Assembly: GCA_020975725.1 (NCBI GenBank)
Contig: QXJR01000028.1
Coordinates: forward strand, 186,001-250,000
Direction of reading: 5' to 3'
Source of the DNA: Picocystis sp. L7
Lineage: Eukaryota > Chlorophyta > Picocystophyceae > Picocystales > Picocystaceae
DNA length: 64,000 nucleotides
Below the pieces are notes generated by a model that made no database searches, was not told the DNA's origin, and saw only the letters and a program-made list of their open reading frames with translations. The position numbers and the translations under genes were made by a program. Positions 1 to 10,699 of the stretch are shown here, in pieces. The first letter of the stretch is position 1. Each line of letters opens with the position of its first letter.

Positions 1-1
1 G

Positions 2-2074
2 TGGGAGCAGCTCCATCCTGGTGATGTGCTGGTGAAGGTGAACAGCAGGATCATCACCCATTTCCTTGATCTAGAAAATTTGATGGACGACCTCGTGGGG
101 GAGGAGATTCATGTGGAGCTGGAGCGAGGGGGGAAGGGCGTCCACTGCTCTGTCATGGTCGGAGACCTGCATGCCATTACCCCCAGCAGATTCTTGGAGC
201 TTGGTGGGGGCACCCTTCAAGCGCTTCCCTACCAGGTTGCCCGTGTCCAGCAGCTCAGATGTGGACAAGTCTACGTAGCTGAAGCAGGCTACATGCTTCA
301 ACGAGCAGGCTTGCCTCGCCAGTCCATCCTGACGACCGTGGCCGGAAGACCTGTGGATTCGCTGGACCAGTTCATCAAAGTTTTTTCTACTCTACCGCAT
401 GGAAAACGCGTCCCACTTCAGTTCTTTGTGTTCCCTGACCGCCATCGAAGGTACACAATCATCCTTCATGTGGACCGGAGATGGTATGGAGAGCCCAGGC
501 TTTGGACTAGAGATGATCTGGCTGGAGTGTGGAGTGCTCGGGAGTGTGGTGCATACGAAGCTTCCAACCACAATAGCCTGGATGATTGCACGCCAAGCAA
601 CTTCAACCCTCGTTGCAATGCTTTCTCTAGCAATACGACAGATGTGCCTGCGCAGCTGTTGAGCTCTCTTGCGCTGATCAGCTTCAATATACCATCCATT
701 GCTATGGTAGATGGTGTCCACTCAGACTCGTTCAAAGGTAGTGGGCTGGTCGTTTACCATTCTGAAGAGTTGGGTCTTATAGTAACCGATAGAAACACAG
801 TGCCCATCGCTAGTGGGGATCTGCTTGTCTCCTTTGGTGCGCACCCGGCCGAAGTGACTGCTAAGGTTCGTTTCCTGCATCCCACGCACAACTTTGCGAT
901 TTGCTCGTACAACCCTGCCGAGCTCAATAAAACTACGAGAAAAGCCATACGAGCTGGAGAAATGTGTCTGGAGCCGCCTTTGAAGAGGGGTGATTCTATC
1001 CAATTAGTGGGATTGAGCAAGAGCATGAGGCCCACTGGCAGGGTCTCAACGGTAACATGTGCTGCTGAACCAGTCGTCGTCCATATTCCCGATGTACCCA
1101 GGTACCGATCAGTACACGAAGAAGTCATCAAAGTTGACCATGATTTTGGTTCAACGTTTGCCGGAGTCCTTGCAGATGAAAGGGGGAGGGTAAGAGCCCT
1201 TTGGGCCAACTTTGCCAGGCAGGTATCCGGTAGGGAGAAAGAGTTTTGCGCGGGAATACCATCCTCGATTTTCAAGCCATGGGTGGAATATTACAAGGGA
1301 TGCTGCACCAAAGATTTTAAAGAGCCGTCCGTGCTGGTGATGGATACTACACTGGTACCCATCTTACTTTCCAAAGCATCTAGTTTGGGCCTCCCAGAGA
1401 CGTGGATCGAACGGATGGTGCAGAAAGACCCAGAACGCCGACAGGTTCTAAAAGTTGCTACGTGTGTTGCTGGCTCTCACGCTGCGACTGTGCTTGAGGA
1501 AGCCGACATCATCCTTGAGATCAATGGAAAGCTAGTCACAACGTTTGCGGACACGTATTTCGCAATGGAGGATGGCAGGCTACCAGCTCTCGAAGGCGTG
1601 GATGGTTTACCTCGGGCTTTCGCTCTGACCATTTTTCGTAGGGGCAAGTTGCTGGAGGTGCAAGTTCATCCTGGCCTGGAAAAGAGTTTGGGCACCGATC
1701 GTCTCCTCCATTGGGCAGGCGCTCAGCTTCAACCCACTCATCGTGCAGTAAAAGAGCTCGGATTCCTGCCTGCTGGTGGGGGGGTGTACGTTTCACGCTG
1801 GCAATATGGATCCCCGGCTCACCGTTACGGCATCTACGCACTTCACTGGATCACGCACATAAACGGTGCTTCGACACCGGACCTGGCATCGCTCAAGCGT
1901 ATCGTGCAGGAATTCACGCACGGCAGCTTCGTGAGGTTGACGTTGGTGGATTTGCAGGGGAAGACCAAGGTGATTTCACTCAAGGTGGACCACGTCTACT
2001 GGCCCACTTGGGAACTGGTTCTTGATGCATCCACCGGCGAGTGGGAGCGCACCATGCTGCAGAACAAGCTGTAA
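2..2074 (+). CDS. DEG7: DEG7/NMA111-type HtrA serine protease, 3' part (5' end outside window)
   Basis: The frame is open from the first bases of the window and enters in the middle of a PDZ domain (GDVLVKVNSR), so the catalytic trypsin domain must lie upstream. After the end of this PDZ comes a second PDZ-like stretch, then a degenerate trypsin-like domain (GSGLVV, TDRNTVP and HPTHNFAI, which are hallmark segments of the second, inactive protease half in the NMA111/DEG7 family), then two further PDZ-like segments. About 690 residues are visible; full-length family members are about 1,000-1,100 aa. In plants DEG7 works in the chloroplast stroma and helps photosystem II repair; fungal NMA111 is nuclear. 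Targeting cannot be judged without the N terminus. The stop at 2072-2074 lies 17 bp from the stop of the convergent LSM7 gene. Confidence 0.85.
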   Translation, partial: WEQLHPGDVLVKVNSRIITHFLDLENLMDDLVGEEIHVELERGGKGVHCSVMVGDLHAITPSRFLELGGGTLQALPYQVARVQQLRCGQVYVAEAGYMLQRAGLPRQSILTTVAGRPVDSLDQFIKVFSTLPHGKRVPLQFFVFPDRHRRYTIILHVDRRWYGEPRLWTRDDLAGVWSARECGAYEASNHNSLDDCTPSNFNPRCNAFSSNTTDVPAQLLSSLALISFNIPSIAMVDGVHSDSFKGSGLVVYHSEELGLIVTDRNTVPIASGDLLVSFGAHPAEVTAKVRFLHPTHNFAICSYNPAELNKTTRKAIRAGEMCLEPPLKRGDSIQLVGLSKSMRPTGRVSTVTCAAEPVVVHIPDVPRYRSVHEEVIKVDHDFGSTFAGVLADERGRVRALWANFARQVSGREKEFCAGIPSSIFKPWVEYYKGCCTKDFKEPSVLVMDTTLVPILLSKASSLGLPETWIERMVQKDPERRQVLKVATCVAGSHAATVLEEADIILEINGKLVTTFADTYFAMEDGRLPALEGVDGLPRAFALTIFRRGKLLEVQVHPGLEKSLGTDRLLHWAGAQLQPTHRAVKELGFLPAGGGVYVSRWQYGSPAHRYGIYALHWITHINGASTPDLASLKRIVQEFTHGSFVRLTLVDLQGKTKVISLKVDHVYWPTWELVLDASTGEWERTMLQNKL

Positions 2075-2085
2075 GGTTTACGCGA

Positions 2086-2091
2086 TTTATT
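2086..2091 (-). terminator. AATAAA poly(A) signal abutting the LSM7 stop codon
   Basis: On the minus strand the LSM7 stop TGA is followed directly by AATAAA. The signal sits inside the 17-bp gap between the convergent LSM7 and DEG7 genes, so the LSM7 cleavage site must fall within the DEG7 coding sequence. Confidence 0.6.
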
Positions 2092-2564
2092 TCAAGTGGT
2101 CCCTTCTGCGGGCACGAAGGGGTTGGCGATTTCCCGCATCCCGTCCCGTGGACACACGAAGGTGACTGCTGTTCCCCTGCACACCGTCAATCCCACCCTT
2201 CGCTTCTTGTCCGTCAACGTCATGGGATCGTCTGGATCTGCACGCGGCGACGCATCGAACGGTGGTCAGGCATTTGCACCGTGTCGTTGGCCGCTCTATC
2301 CTTTCGTCCGGCGTCCGTCGCGCCTCACCTCGCAAGTACTCCACGGCGTCGTCCAGCACGAGGTTGAGCATTTGATCGTACCCTTTGAGCACGCCTTCCA
2401 CTGCAAGTTGCATTCAACGCGTCAGCGCACACGTCCTTGCGCTCCTTCCACCGCCTCCATGCCTCCCTTCCCCACCCACCTTCTCGCCCTCCTGCGAGCT
2501 TCACGCGCACCGCCTGGTCGATGCAGCCCTTCAGCTCGATGGCTGTGTCTTTCCTGGCGGACAT
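2092..2564 (-). CDS. LSM7: U6 snRNA-associated Sm-like protein LSm7 (two introns)
   Basis: This is a subunit of the LSm1-7 (mRNA decay) and LSm2-8 (U6 snRNP) rings. Reconstructed minus-strand exons are 2480-2564, 2329-2400 and 2092-2237, giving 100 aa. Introns are 79 bp (donor GTGGGT, acceptor TTGCAG) and 91 bp (donor GTGAGG, acceptor GTGCAG). The spliced product reads colinearly with LSm7: Sm1 motif VRVKLAGGRE, then VEGVLKGYDQMLNLVLD, then EYLRDPDDP, then Sm2 motif LTVCRGTAV followed by PRDGM and ANPF. Reading frames hold across both junctions, and length matches the family (about 100 aa). The ATG at 2564 starts just before the conserved core. Confidence 0.9.
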
Positions 2565-3499
2565 GGCTCCACGAACACGCCCTTTTGATCCTCGTTTGCG
2601 ATCGGTTCGACCGTTGCGACGCACGTGTGCGACGTCGGATGTGCCCACATCCACGTGGAAAGGAGAATATCGAAGCCCTGGCCTGGGGAGTTTCTTCTCT
2701 GAAGGAGGGACCTTAGGGAATGGCCATGGCGCTCCATCCGAGTGCGTGCCAAGGGAGAAGAAGGGGACGGGCCATGCATCATGGATCCGACGGATGTGGC
2801 GGACGGTCCTTGCAAATGAATGCATCCGAAAAGATCAGGACCAAGAGGCGAGGCGGGTAGGAAGAAACGTAGGATTCGTGACGAGAGCGATCGTACATAC
2901 GGTACTAGTGATTGCTTCGCGTGGAGAGATCTTGGGGAACATGAAGCTGGGCGATGCAAACCCGGCCCTGGGGAGAGCAACGCTCCTTTCTTCCTAACAA
3001 GCCTAGTTGGCTTGGAGGGAGGGTCTTTCGCAAGCGCGCCACTCCCAATGTGGGCATCTGGCTCATGAAGGTATCCGTTTTTCTTACCGAAAACTTTGCG
3101 AGCTTCGTTGTGAGCAATAGCAAACGGCGTTTACGGCCATTGCCCTTTGGGTTGCCGTTGAGTAGAAAATGAGGATAAAGCAACGATCGAATCGCTTCTA
3201 CATACCACTCTTCTCCTCGGTGGACTGAACCCATGGGAGGAGGAGATGGCTCCTCCACCACATATGCACATCCAGGTCCACACATCTCCCTCATCTTCCA
3301 TGGGAGAGACCAGTCCCTTCCTTCAACCTAGTCGGCCGTTTCATCGCTCTTCTTATCCTTCTCTTGGACACGTGCTCTCCCTTCACCACCCCCTTGTCCA
3401 TGAGACATCCATACGTGTGGGAAACCGCCAAGGTTTTGGGTAGGGTTTACAGGTGTGGGTTGGGTCCGATTGGATCCCAGAAGGACGCCTTGGGAGCGG
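2565..3499. other. intergenic, divergent promoter region of LSM7 and ASCC3
   Basis: I find no gene here. Several open frames exist on both strands, but none shows a recognisable family and they overlap each other. The stretch should hold both promoters and the ASCC3 5' leader. Confidence 0.5.
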
Positions 3500-6400
3500 A
3501 TGGATGGCGATGGCCAAGGCGCGTCGCACGTGCGATGGAGCGCGTGCTGGCGCACCGCATCCATCCCAGGATGTGCTTCTGGATCCGACACATCGGACCT
3601 GGAAGCGGTGCGGAGGCAGGTGATGCGCCGGTGGGAGAAACAGCTGGGCAAACGTGCGGAGTGCAACGAAGGTGCTCGGAACGGTTCGAGTTCAGCCAAG
3701 GACGTGCTGGGCGCCAAATTGATCGATGACTGGCACCGAAAAACTGCAGGCTTCAAAAGGGACTTCCATCACTTCGCTCGAAGCGTCTCCCAACTCGCAG
3801 GTGGAGAGCAGGCTCCACAGGAGGCGGAGGAAGCTTGCATTTTGGTGTGGGACATCCTCCATGATGGCACAGAGTCATGCCGAGGGGATCCAGAAAACAA
3901 CATCAAAGATACGATTCGGGGGATCTTTGGAATGGTGGATGAAGTTTCCATGAGGGAAACAATAAGACTGGGGATGCAACTGAAGGCACAAGGAAAAAAC
4001 TCCGTCCGCGGAAAAGGCGAGGGGGGCTCGGAGGGGAGTGAAGGGCAAAGAAAAGAGTTTGGAGAAGATCTGATCTTCACCCCCCCACCAACACAATCGG
4101 TCAAGCTTCTGCAATTGCAGCCGCGGACAACTCTACGTGAAAATGGTGCACCGCAGCCAGCTTCACGAGCCCGGCCATTGGTGCCCCAGCCAGAAGGTAC
4201 GCCAAAGTTTGACGTAGACAGACAAGATGAAGCCACAGGTGTTCAATGGCTCTCAGATCAGTGCCAGAAAATCTGCCCTGGAGAGGATGGTCACAGCCTT
4301 ACCTTAGGAGTGTGCAGGATTTTGCTGGGGGGATTGGACTCGGAAGCAATTGCATCAGAACTGTTTGATTTGCTTGGGGATCGTGGGTTTGAACTCATTT
4401 CCAGCATAGTACAACACCAACTGTCAATAAAAGAAGACGTCAATCACAGGATCAGGCGCCTCAAAGATGGTCTCAGCGCAAAGAAAGAATCGATTGCTCC
4501 TTCCTACGGTCAGCAGGTTACGGTTACATCTGACTACGAAAAGCACATGGAACGCCTCCATCGAAAAGAGACAAAGAGGGCAGGGAAAAGGGCAGCAGCA
4601 GAAGGTGGCAGCCAGATTGATTACATCTGCTCCATTGGTCTTCCGGCATTCCTTGAAGCCTCTACCGATTTCAAGAAGGAATCAGACGACGTGTCGTTTC
4701 CATTTGATAGCAAGAACCCGTTTACCAAACGAGGACTTCCTCAAGGAACCACTCGTTCCTACCAAAAGGGGTACGAGGAGGTCCGTGTGCCCCCTCCACC
4801 ATCCGAGCCTTTGGATCCTCTAGAACGCCTGGTGCCAATTAGTGACCTACCTGACTATGCTCAGCTTGCATTTGCTGGATTCGATCACCTTAACCGCATT
4901 CAGAGTAGGATCTTGCAGGCTGGCCTGTCTACCAATCAAAACTTGCTTGTCTGTGCCCCAACCGGTGCTGGCAAGACCAACATTGCCATGATCGCCATTT
5001 TGAGAGAGATAGGACAGCATATGCAGAATGGCATCATTCAACTCTCCGCGTTTAAGATTGTGTATGTTGCTCCCATGAAAGCTTTGGCGGCAGAGATGAC
5101 GTCTTCCTTTGGCAAGAGGCTGCAGTCACTGGGAATCTGTGTGAGGGAGTTCACTGGTGACATGCAGCTATCAAAAAAAGAATTGGCAGAAACCCAGATG
5201 ATTGTCACTACTCCAGAGAAATGGGATGTGATTACTCGAAAGGGGGGAGATGTTGCTGTGGCTGGTTTGGTAACCCTACTCATCATCGATGAAGTGCACC
5301 TTCTGAATGATGATCGTGGGCCAGTGATTGAAACTCTGGTGGCCAGAACTCTTCGCCAGGTGGAAGCTTCACAGAGTCTCATCAGGATTGTTGGCCTCTC
5401 GGCAACTCTTCCCAACTACAAAGATGTAGCAAGATTTCTGAACGTGAACGAGGAAAGCGGTCTGTTCCATTTCGATGCTTCTTACAGACCGATTCCTCTC
5501 CATACTCAGTTCATCGGCGTATCTGAGCCGAATATATTTGTGCGCAATACCAAAATGAATGAGATTTGCTATGAAAAGGTCATCGATGCTGTACAGAAAG
5601 GGAAGCAGGTCATGGTATTTGTTCATGCAAGAAAAGAAACATCCAAAACTGCACGTGCACTCATACAGCTGGCACAGGCTCGAGATGAAGCTGGTTTTTT
5701 CGATCCTGCTGAGCATTCGTTGCATTCCCTTTTTGACAGGGAAGTGAGCAAAAGTAGGAATCGAGAAGTCCAAGAATTGTTCTCTGGTGGTTTTGGAGTT
5801 CATCATGCTGGAATGCTCCGCACCGATCGAAATCTCTCAGAAAAGATGTTCTCAGCTGGTGTTCTTAAAGTGCTTGTTTGCACTGCCACTTTGGCTTGGG
5901 GAGTCAATCTACCAGCACACACGGTTGTGATCAAAGGGACCCAGGTTTATGATGCACAGCGGGGGCGTTTCTGTGATCTGGGAGTCCTGGATGTGCAGCA
6001 AATTTTTGGTAGGGCGGGGAGACCACAATTTGACACGAGTGGTGAAGGGATCATCATCACCACTCATGACAAGCTAAACCACTACCTGTCGCTGCTTACA
6101 CACCAGCTGCCAATAGAATCGCAGTTTACTTCGCTCCTCAAGGATTGCCTAAATGCGGAGATCACACTAGGTACAGTCTCCAACGTGAAGGAAGGCATCA
6201 AGTGGCTTGGGTACACATACCTCTTTGTTCGGTTGCAGCGAAACCCCTTGGCCTACGGTATGTCCTGGTCTGAAGTTCAGGTTGATCCACTCTTGGAGTC
6301 CAAGAGGAGAAGCTTGATTATTGAGGCAGCGAAAGCTCTTCATCAGTTTCAGATGGCAAGATTTGATGAGGCGAGTGGCAACATCTATATCACCGAGCTT

Positions 6401-9400
6401 GGAAGGGTGGCCTCCCACTTCTACTTGAAAAGCTCTAGCATCGAAGTCTACAATAAGCTTTTGAAGCCGCACATGACGGAAGCAGACCTCTTTGGCATGA
6501 TTGCACTGTCATCTGAATTCGAGAATGTTGCTGTCCGCAGCGACGAGGTCGTGGAGCTGGAGAAGCTGAAGAAGAAATACTGTCCCCTTGATGTACGTGG
6601 GGGCATCGAGAATCGTCAAGGAAAGGTTTGTGTGCTTTTGCAAACTTTTGTTTCGCGAGGTTTCATTGATGGATTTTCCTTGATTGCAGACTTGATGTAT
6701 ATATCTCAAAACGCAGGAAGGTTGTTCAGAGCTGTCTTTGAGATCTGTTCCAAACGCGGATGGCCTTCGTTAGCAGAGCTTGTCTTGATGTATGCTATTG
6801 CTGTGGAGCGGACCGTTTGGCCTTTTCAGCATCCTTTACGTCAGTTTGACAACATGCTGAAACCTGAGATCCTGACCAAGCTAGAGGAGAGGCGTTTATT
6901 CCCAGAGCAGCTCGAGTACATGGGAGCGAATGAGGTCGGGGCAATGCTACGCCTCCCTCAAGCCGGCGAAAAAATCAAGCGCGTATATTCTTGGCTTCCT
7001 GCTATAGAGTTGGACGGACAAGTTCAACCTATTACGCACTCTGTACTTCGCGTTACTCTCTCTATGCAACCCAACTTCTTTTGGTCAGATAAGGCCCACG
7101 GTAGTGCGGTGAGGTGGATCATCTGGGTAGAAGATACGGACAATGAGCACATTTACCACCTGGAACAATGGATTCTGCAGAAGAAGGCACTTCAGCAAGC
7201 TCCATTCAGATTATCGTTCACAATTCCTCTGGTCGAGCCTCGACCCTCGCAGTACCTTGTTCGATGCATGGCTGCAGATTGGCTGTGCCCGAGTTCAACT
7301 TTTGCCCTGCCATTTGATCAGCTGGTGCTGCCTCAGGAGCGCCCGCCTCATACGGAGTTACTGGCACTGAATCCATTGCCCAGGAGTGCTCTTCAGAACC
7401 CTAGATACGAGAAAATGTACGAAAACAAGTTTTCTTTTTTCAACCCTATTCAGACGCAAGTGTTCTTTCCGCTCTATCATATGGATGTGAATGTACTCCT
7501 TGGCGCGCCCACTGGCAGTGGCAAGACCATTTCCTGTGAGTTGGCCATGCTTAGATTGTTCAGCCACAACCCAGACAAGAAGGTGGTTTACATTGCCCCT
7601 TTGAAGGCCTTGGTGCGCGAGAGATTGGCCGAGTGGGGGACCGGCTTATGCAAGTTCCTCAACAAGAAGTTGGTTGAACTTACTGGTGATTACACTCCGG
7701 ACATGAGGGCCCTGAAAACAGCTGATGTTATAATCTGTACTCCTGAGAAGTGGGATGGGATCTCGAGGAGCTGGCAAAGCAGGTCGTATGTACGTCAGGT
7801 CGGATTGCTCGTGATGGATGAAATCCATCTCCTGGGGGCAGACAGGGGACCCACATTGGAAGTCATTGTATCAAGAACAAACTATATTGGATCCAAGACG
7901 AAGGAGCCAGTCAGAATAGTTGGGCTATCGACGGCGCTTGCGAATGCCGATGACCTCGGGAAGTGGCTTGGAATTCATGACATCGGAACATTCAACTTCA
8001 AGCCCTCTGTGAGGCCGATTCCAATGGAAGTGCACATCCAAGGCTATGCTGGGAAGTACTACTGTCCACGGATGGCAGCAATGAACAAACCATGCTACGC
8101 AGCCATTCAAACGCACAGTCCTGATAAACCTGTCATTGTCTTTGTTTCCTCTCGCAGACAAACAAGACTCACCGCTTTGGACTTGGCAGCATTTGCTGTG
8201 GCAGACGAGAAGCCTCGAGCGTTTACCCGCTTGAGCGAGGACGACCTGGAGCATCATATCTCGCGGGTTGCTGACAACAATCTGAAGCACACTCTTTATT
8301 TTGGCATCGGTCTTCACCATGCAGGACTGCCAGACGGAGACAGGAAAGTTGTGGAGGAGCTGTTCCTGGAAGGAAAAATCCAAATTTTGATTGCCACGTC
8401 AACTCTTGCTTGGGGTGTGAACTTTCCAGCGCATCTTGTGATTGTAAAGGGCACAGAGTATTTCGAGGCATCGGGAAAGCAGTATGTAGATTATCCAATA
8501 ACCGACATCTTGCAAATGATGGGGAGGGCTGGGAGACCCCAATTTGATGTGGTCGGGAAAGCGGTAGTGATGGTGCACGATTCAAAAAAAGAATTCTACA
8601 AAAAATTTCTGTACGAACCCTTCCCTGTGGAGTCATCGCTTTTGCAGCAGCTTCATGACCACCTGAACGCAGAGATTGCATCCGGTTCCATCAACAACCA
8701 ACAAGGTGCAGTGGACTATCTCTCCTGGACCTTCTTCTATCGCAGGCTCACCAAGAACCCATCCTACTATGGCCTGTCTGGAACGTCGCATGCGGAAGTC
8801 AAAGCGTTCCTCGAACAAAAGGTGCAAGCAACACTGGCAGACTTGAGCGAAGCAGGATGCATCATGCTGGAACCAGAGTCGGGTGACGTTTCCCCTCTTA
8901 CTTTGGGCAAGATTGCTAGTCACTACTACCTTTGCTATAAAACTGCCTCCCACTTCTCCAAGGACCTGCTACCAGGACTGGACGAAGTTCAGCTACTTCA
9001 TGTGCTGAGCGGCGCAGCAGAGTTCAGTGAGCTACCCGTGCGGCACAACGAAGATGGCTTGAATGCGGAGCTTGCAGGGGAGGTGCAGGTTCGTGTCGAC
9101 CCAAAAACTCTGGATGATCCACACACCAAGGCCAACTTGCTTTTCCAAGCTCACTTTGGAAGGGTTACACTGCCGATCAGCGATTATGTGACAGACACGA
9201 AATCTTGCTTGGACCAGAGCATGCGGATCGTCCAGGCCATGATTGAGTTCTCAGCGGACCGCAGGTGGCTGGACAGTCTCCTGGCGTGCATGGGTCTGCA
9301 GCAGATGCTCATGCAGGGCCTTTGGCAGGGTCAGAACAGCCTGCTTGTTTTGCCTCACGCCAGCAGCAGCTTCGTCCATGGCTTGCAGGAGAAGGGCATC

Positions 9401-9916
9401 TCTGATTTGCGTTCGCTTCTGGTCCTCCTTCACGAAAAGCCATCCAAGTTCCGGAAGTACCTGTCGAGGTTTGTGTCCCACCCTTCTGCTTGTTCCGAGG
9501 TGGAACGTGCGGTGCGTGCTCTGCCTCTTCTCCAGGCTCGTTGTCGGATCGTTCTTCCATCCCTCGAGGAGGAGGACGTCGCATCGAGCGGGAGGGAAGG
9601 TGGCGAATGGTATGTTTTGACGTTGGACTTGCGTGTCGAGGATCGGAACCGGTGCGCGTCGGTTCCCACGGCCCAAGCTCCTCGTTTTCCCAAGTCCAAG
9701 GAGGAAGGATGGTGGGTGGTGGTGGGCCATGCACACACCAAAGAGCTCCTCGTTCACCAGCGAGTCTCGTTCGCTTCCCAGAAGCAGGTGAAGCTGCAGG
9801 TGAACGCCCGCTCGGCTTCCTACCATTCGCTTTCGGAACGTACGGTGCACGTTTGGATCGTGTCGGACTGCTACATGGGCTTGGACGTCCGTCTCTCGGC
9901 GTCCCTTCCGAATTGA
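3500..9916 (+). CDS. ASCC3: ASCC3/Slh1-type Ski2-like RNA helicase
   Basis: A 2,138-aa protein with two complete Ski2-like helicase cassettes, each followed by a Sec63-like domain, the layout of ASCC3/Slh1 (human about 2,200 aa). Cassette 1 has Walker A APTGAGKT near residue 485, DEVHLL, a LSAT motif and QIFGRAGRPQFD. Cassette 2 has APTGSGKT near 1335, DEIHLL and QMMGRAGRPQFD; its motif III reads LSTA rather than SAT. Both cassettes look ATPase-competent, unlike Brr2, whose second cassette has altered motifs. ASCC3 drives splitting of collided ribosomes and supports alkylation repair. The frame is open slightly further upstream, but 3500 is the first ATG; the N terminus before residue 60 is not conserved and a short 5' intron cannot be excluded. 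Confidence 0.9.
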   Translation: MDGDGQGASHVRWSACWRTASIPGCASGSDTSDLEAVRRQVMRRWEKQLGKRAECNEGARNGSSSAKDVLGAKLIDDWHRKTAGFKRDFHHFARSVSQLAGGEQAPQEAEEACILVWDILHDGTESCRGDPENNIKDTIRGIFGMVDEVSMRETIRLGMQLKAQGKNSVRGKGEGGSEGSEGQRKEFGEDLIFTPPPTQSVKLLQLQPRTTLRENGAPQPASRARPLVPQPEGTPKFDVDRQDEATGVQWLSDQCQKICPGEDGHSLTLGVCRILLGGLDSEAIASELFDLLGDRGFELISSIVQHQLSIKEDVNHRIRRLKDGLSAKKESIAPSYGQQVTVTSDYEKHMERLHRKETKRAGKRAAAEGGSQIDYICSIGLPAFLEASTDFKKESDDVSFPFDSKNPFTKRGLPQGTTRSYQKGYEEVRVPPPPSEPLDPLERLVPISDLPDYAQLAFAGFDHLNRIQSRILQAGLSTNQNLLVCAPTGAGKTNIAMIAILREIGQHMQNGIIQLSAFKIVYVAPMKALAAEMTSSFGKRLQSLGICVREFTGDMQLSKKELAETQMIVTTPEKWDVITRKGGDVAVAGLVTLLIIDEVHLLNDDRGPVIETLVARTLRQVEASQSLIRIVGLSATLPNYKDVARFLNVNEESGLFHFDASYRPIPLHTQFIGVSEPNIFVRNTKMNEICYEKVIDAVQKGKQVMVFVHARKETSKTARALIQLAQARDEAGFFDPAEHSLHSLFDREVSKSRNREVQELFSGGFGVHHAGMLRTDRNLSEKMFSAGVLKVLVCTATLAWGVNLPAHTVVIKGTQVYDAQRGRFCDLGVLDVQQIFGRAGRPQFDTSGEGIIITTHDKLNHYLSLLTHQLPIESQFTSLLKDCLNAEITLGTVSNVKEGIKWLGYTYLFVRLQRNPLAYGMSWSEVQVDPLLESKRRSLIIEAAKALHQFQMARFDEASGNIYITELGRVASHFYLKSSSIEVYNKLLKPHMTEADLFGMIALSSEFENVAVRSDEVVELEKLKKKYCPLDVRGGIENRQGKVCVLLQTFVSRGFIDGFSLIADLMYISQNAGRLFRAVFEICSKRGWPSLAELVLMYAIAVERTVWPFQHPLRQFDNMLKPEILTKLEERRLFPEQLEYMGANEVGAMLRLPQAGEKIKRVYSWLPAIELDGQVQPITHSVLRVTLSMQPNFFWSDKAHGSAVRWIIWVEDTDNEHIYHLEQWILQKKALQQAPFRLSFTIPLVEPRPSQYLVRCMAADWLCPSSTFALPFDQLVLPQERPPHTELLALNPLPRSALQNPRYEKMYENKFSFFNPIQTQVFFPLYHMDVNVLLGAPTGSGKTISCELAMLRLFSHNPDKKVVYIAPLKALVRERLAEWGTGLCKFLNKKLVELTGDYTPDMRALKTADVIICTPEKWDGISRSWQSRSYVRQVGLLVMDEIHLLGADRGPTLEVIVSRTNYIGSKTKEPVRIVGLSTALANADDLGKWLGIHDIGTFNFKPSVRPIPMEVHIQGYAGKYYCPRMAAMNKPCYAAIQTHSPDKPVIVFVSSRRQTRLTALDLAAFAVADEKPRAFTRLSEDDLEHHISRVADNNLKHTLYFGIGLHHAGLPDGDRKVVEELFLEGKIQILIATSTLAWGVNFPAHLVIVKGTEYFEASGKQYVDYPITDILQMMGRAGRPQFDVVGKAVVMVHDSKKEFYKKFLYEPFPVESSLLQQLHDHLNAEIASGSINNQQGAVDYLSWTFFYRRLTKNPSYYGLSGTSHAEVKAFLEQKVQATLADLSEAGCIMLEPESGDVSPLTLGKIASHYYLCYKTASHFSKDLLPGLDEVQLLHVLSGAAEFSELPVRHNEDGLNAELAGEVQVRVDPKTLDDPHTKANLLFQAHFGRVTLPISDYVTDTKSCLDQSMRIVQAMIEFSADRRWLDSLLACMGLQQMLMQGLWQGQNSLLVLPHASSSFVHGLQEKGISDLRSLLVLLHEKPSKFRKYLSRFVSHPSACSEVERAVRALPLLQARCRIVLPSLEEEDVASSGREGGEWYVLTLDLRVEDRNRCASVPTAQAPRFPKSKEEGWWVVVGHAHTKELLVHQRVSFASQKQVKLQVNARSASYHSLSERTVHVWIVSDCYMGLDVRLSASLPN

Positions 9917-10699
9917 TCGTCAGAACGCGAAGCCTCGCTCTTCAACCTTTGTACCTCACGTTTGGACGTGTTGCGGTAGTTTTCCCACGTGGTCGTTCCC
10001 GTAGACTTCTCGCCTCTGCAGCAGGACCAAGGTGCTTCCCATCCCACCACGACGCTCTTCCGCCCTCGTGCTGTCCATGGACGCCTTCCCAGCTCCTTCT
10101 CCCACCTCCCTCGCCCACGTGCTCTCCTGCAGCGCACGCAACAGGCTGCGCGGTTCCGTCCATGTCGACATCTACGTCGGTCGGTTCCGTCGGTTAACTG
10201 CTAACAAGTGAATTGTGAAACGTTGTATTGAGTCAACAGATTGGGAAAGCACCCACCCACCATGCCACCCCATCCACCGCCCCAACCTTGCCTTACACCT
10301 GCATCCGATCCCGAACATCACGGGCAACGTTGCTGGGCAACGACAAGCCAGCTCCACGTCCACCCGTCGCCGGCTCAAGCATCGAAAGTGCAAGTCATAC
10401 CCACGCGCAGTTTCGTCGTCCTTTGAGGCGCGCATGTCGCATCTATTGCGCGCTTGTTACTTCATTTGGAACGCAAAGCCCTAGTCGCGCTGCTTCTCCA
10501 AGTCCTTTTCATCCCCCCCTCGGGCAGGGTGGACAGAGGAGGCTCGTTTGGTCGCAAAACGCCGCGTTCCACCAGCATCATGAAGTCGTGCTTTGGTCGT
10601 GCTTAAATCCGTTGCCGCACTTGTTCGTCGAACCGCGACACAAAACGCATCGGCAAGTTGTTGAACAACATCGAGGATAGATTCTTCGCAACAAGTGCA
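9917..10699. other. intergenic; possible short spliced minus-strand gene, otherwise empty
   Basis: An ATG at 10171 (minus) lies 22 bp from a GTTAAC element and opens a short frame with a candidate 91-bp intron (GTGGGA...CTGCAG); two downstream frames are possible and I recognise neither product. The rest of the stretch shows nothing I can assign. Confidence 0.25.
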
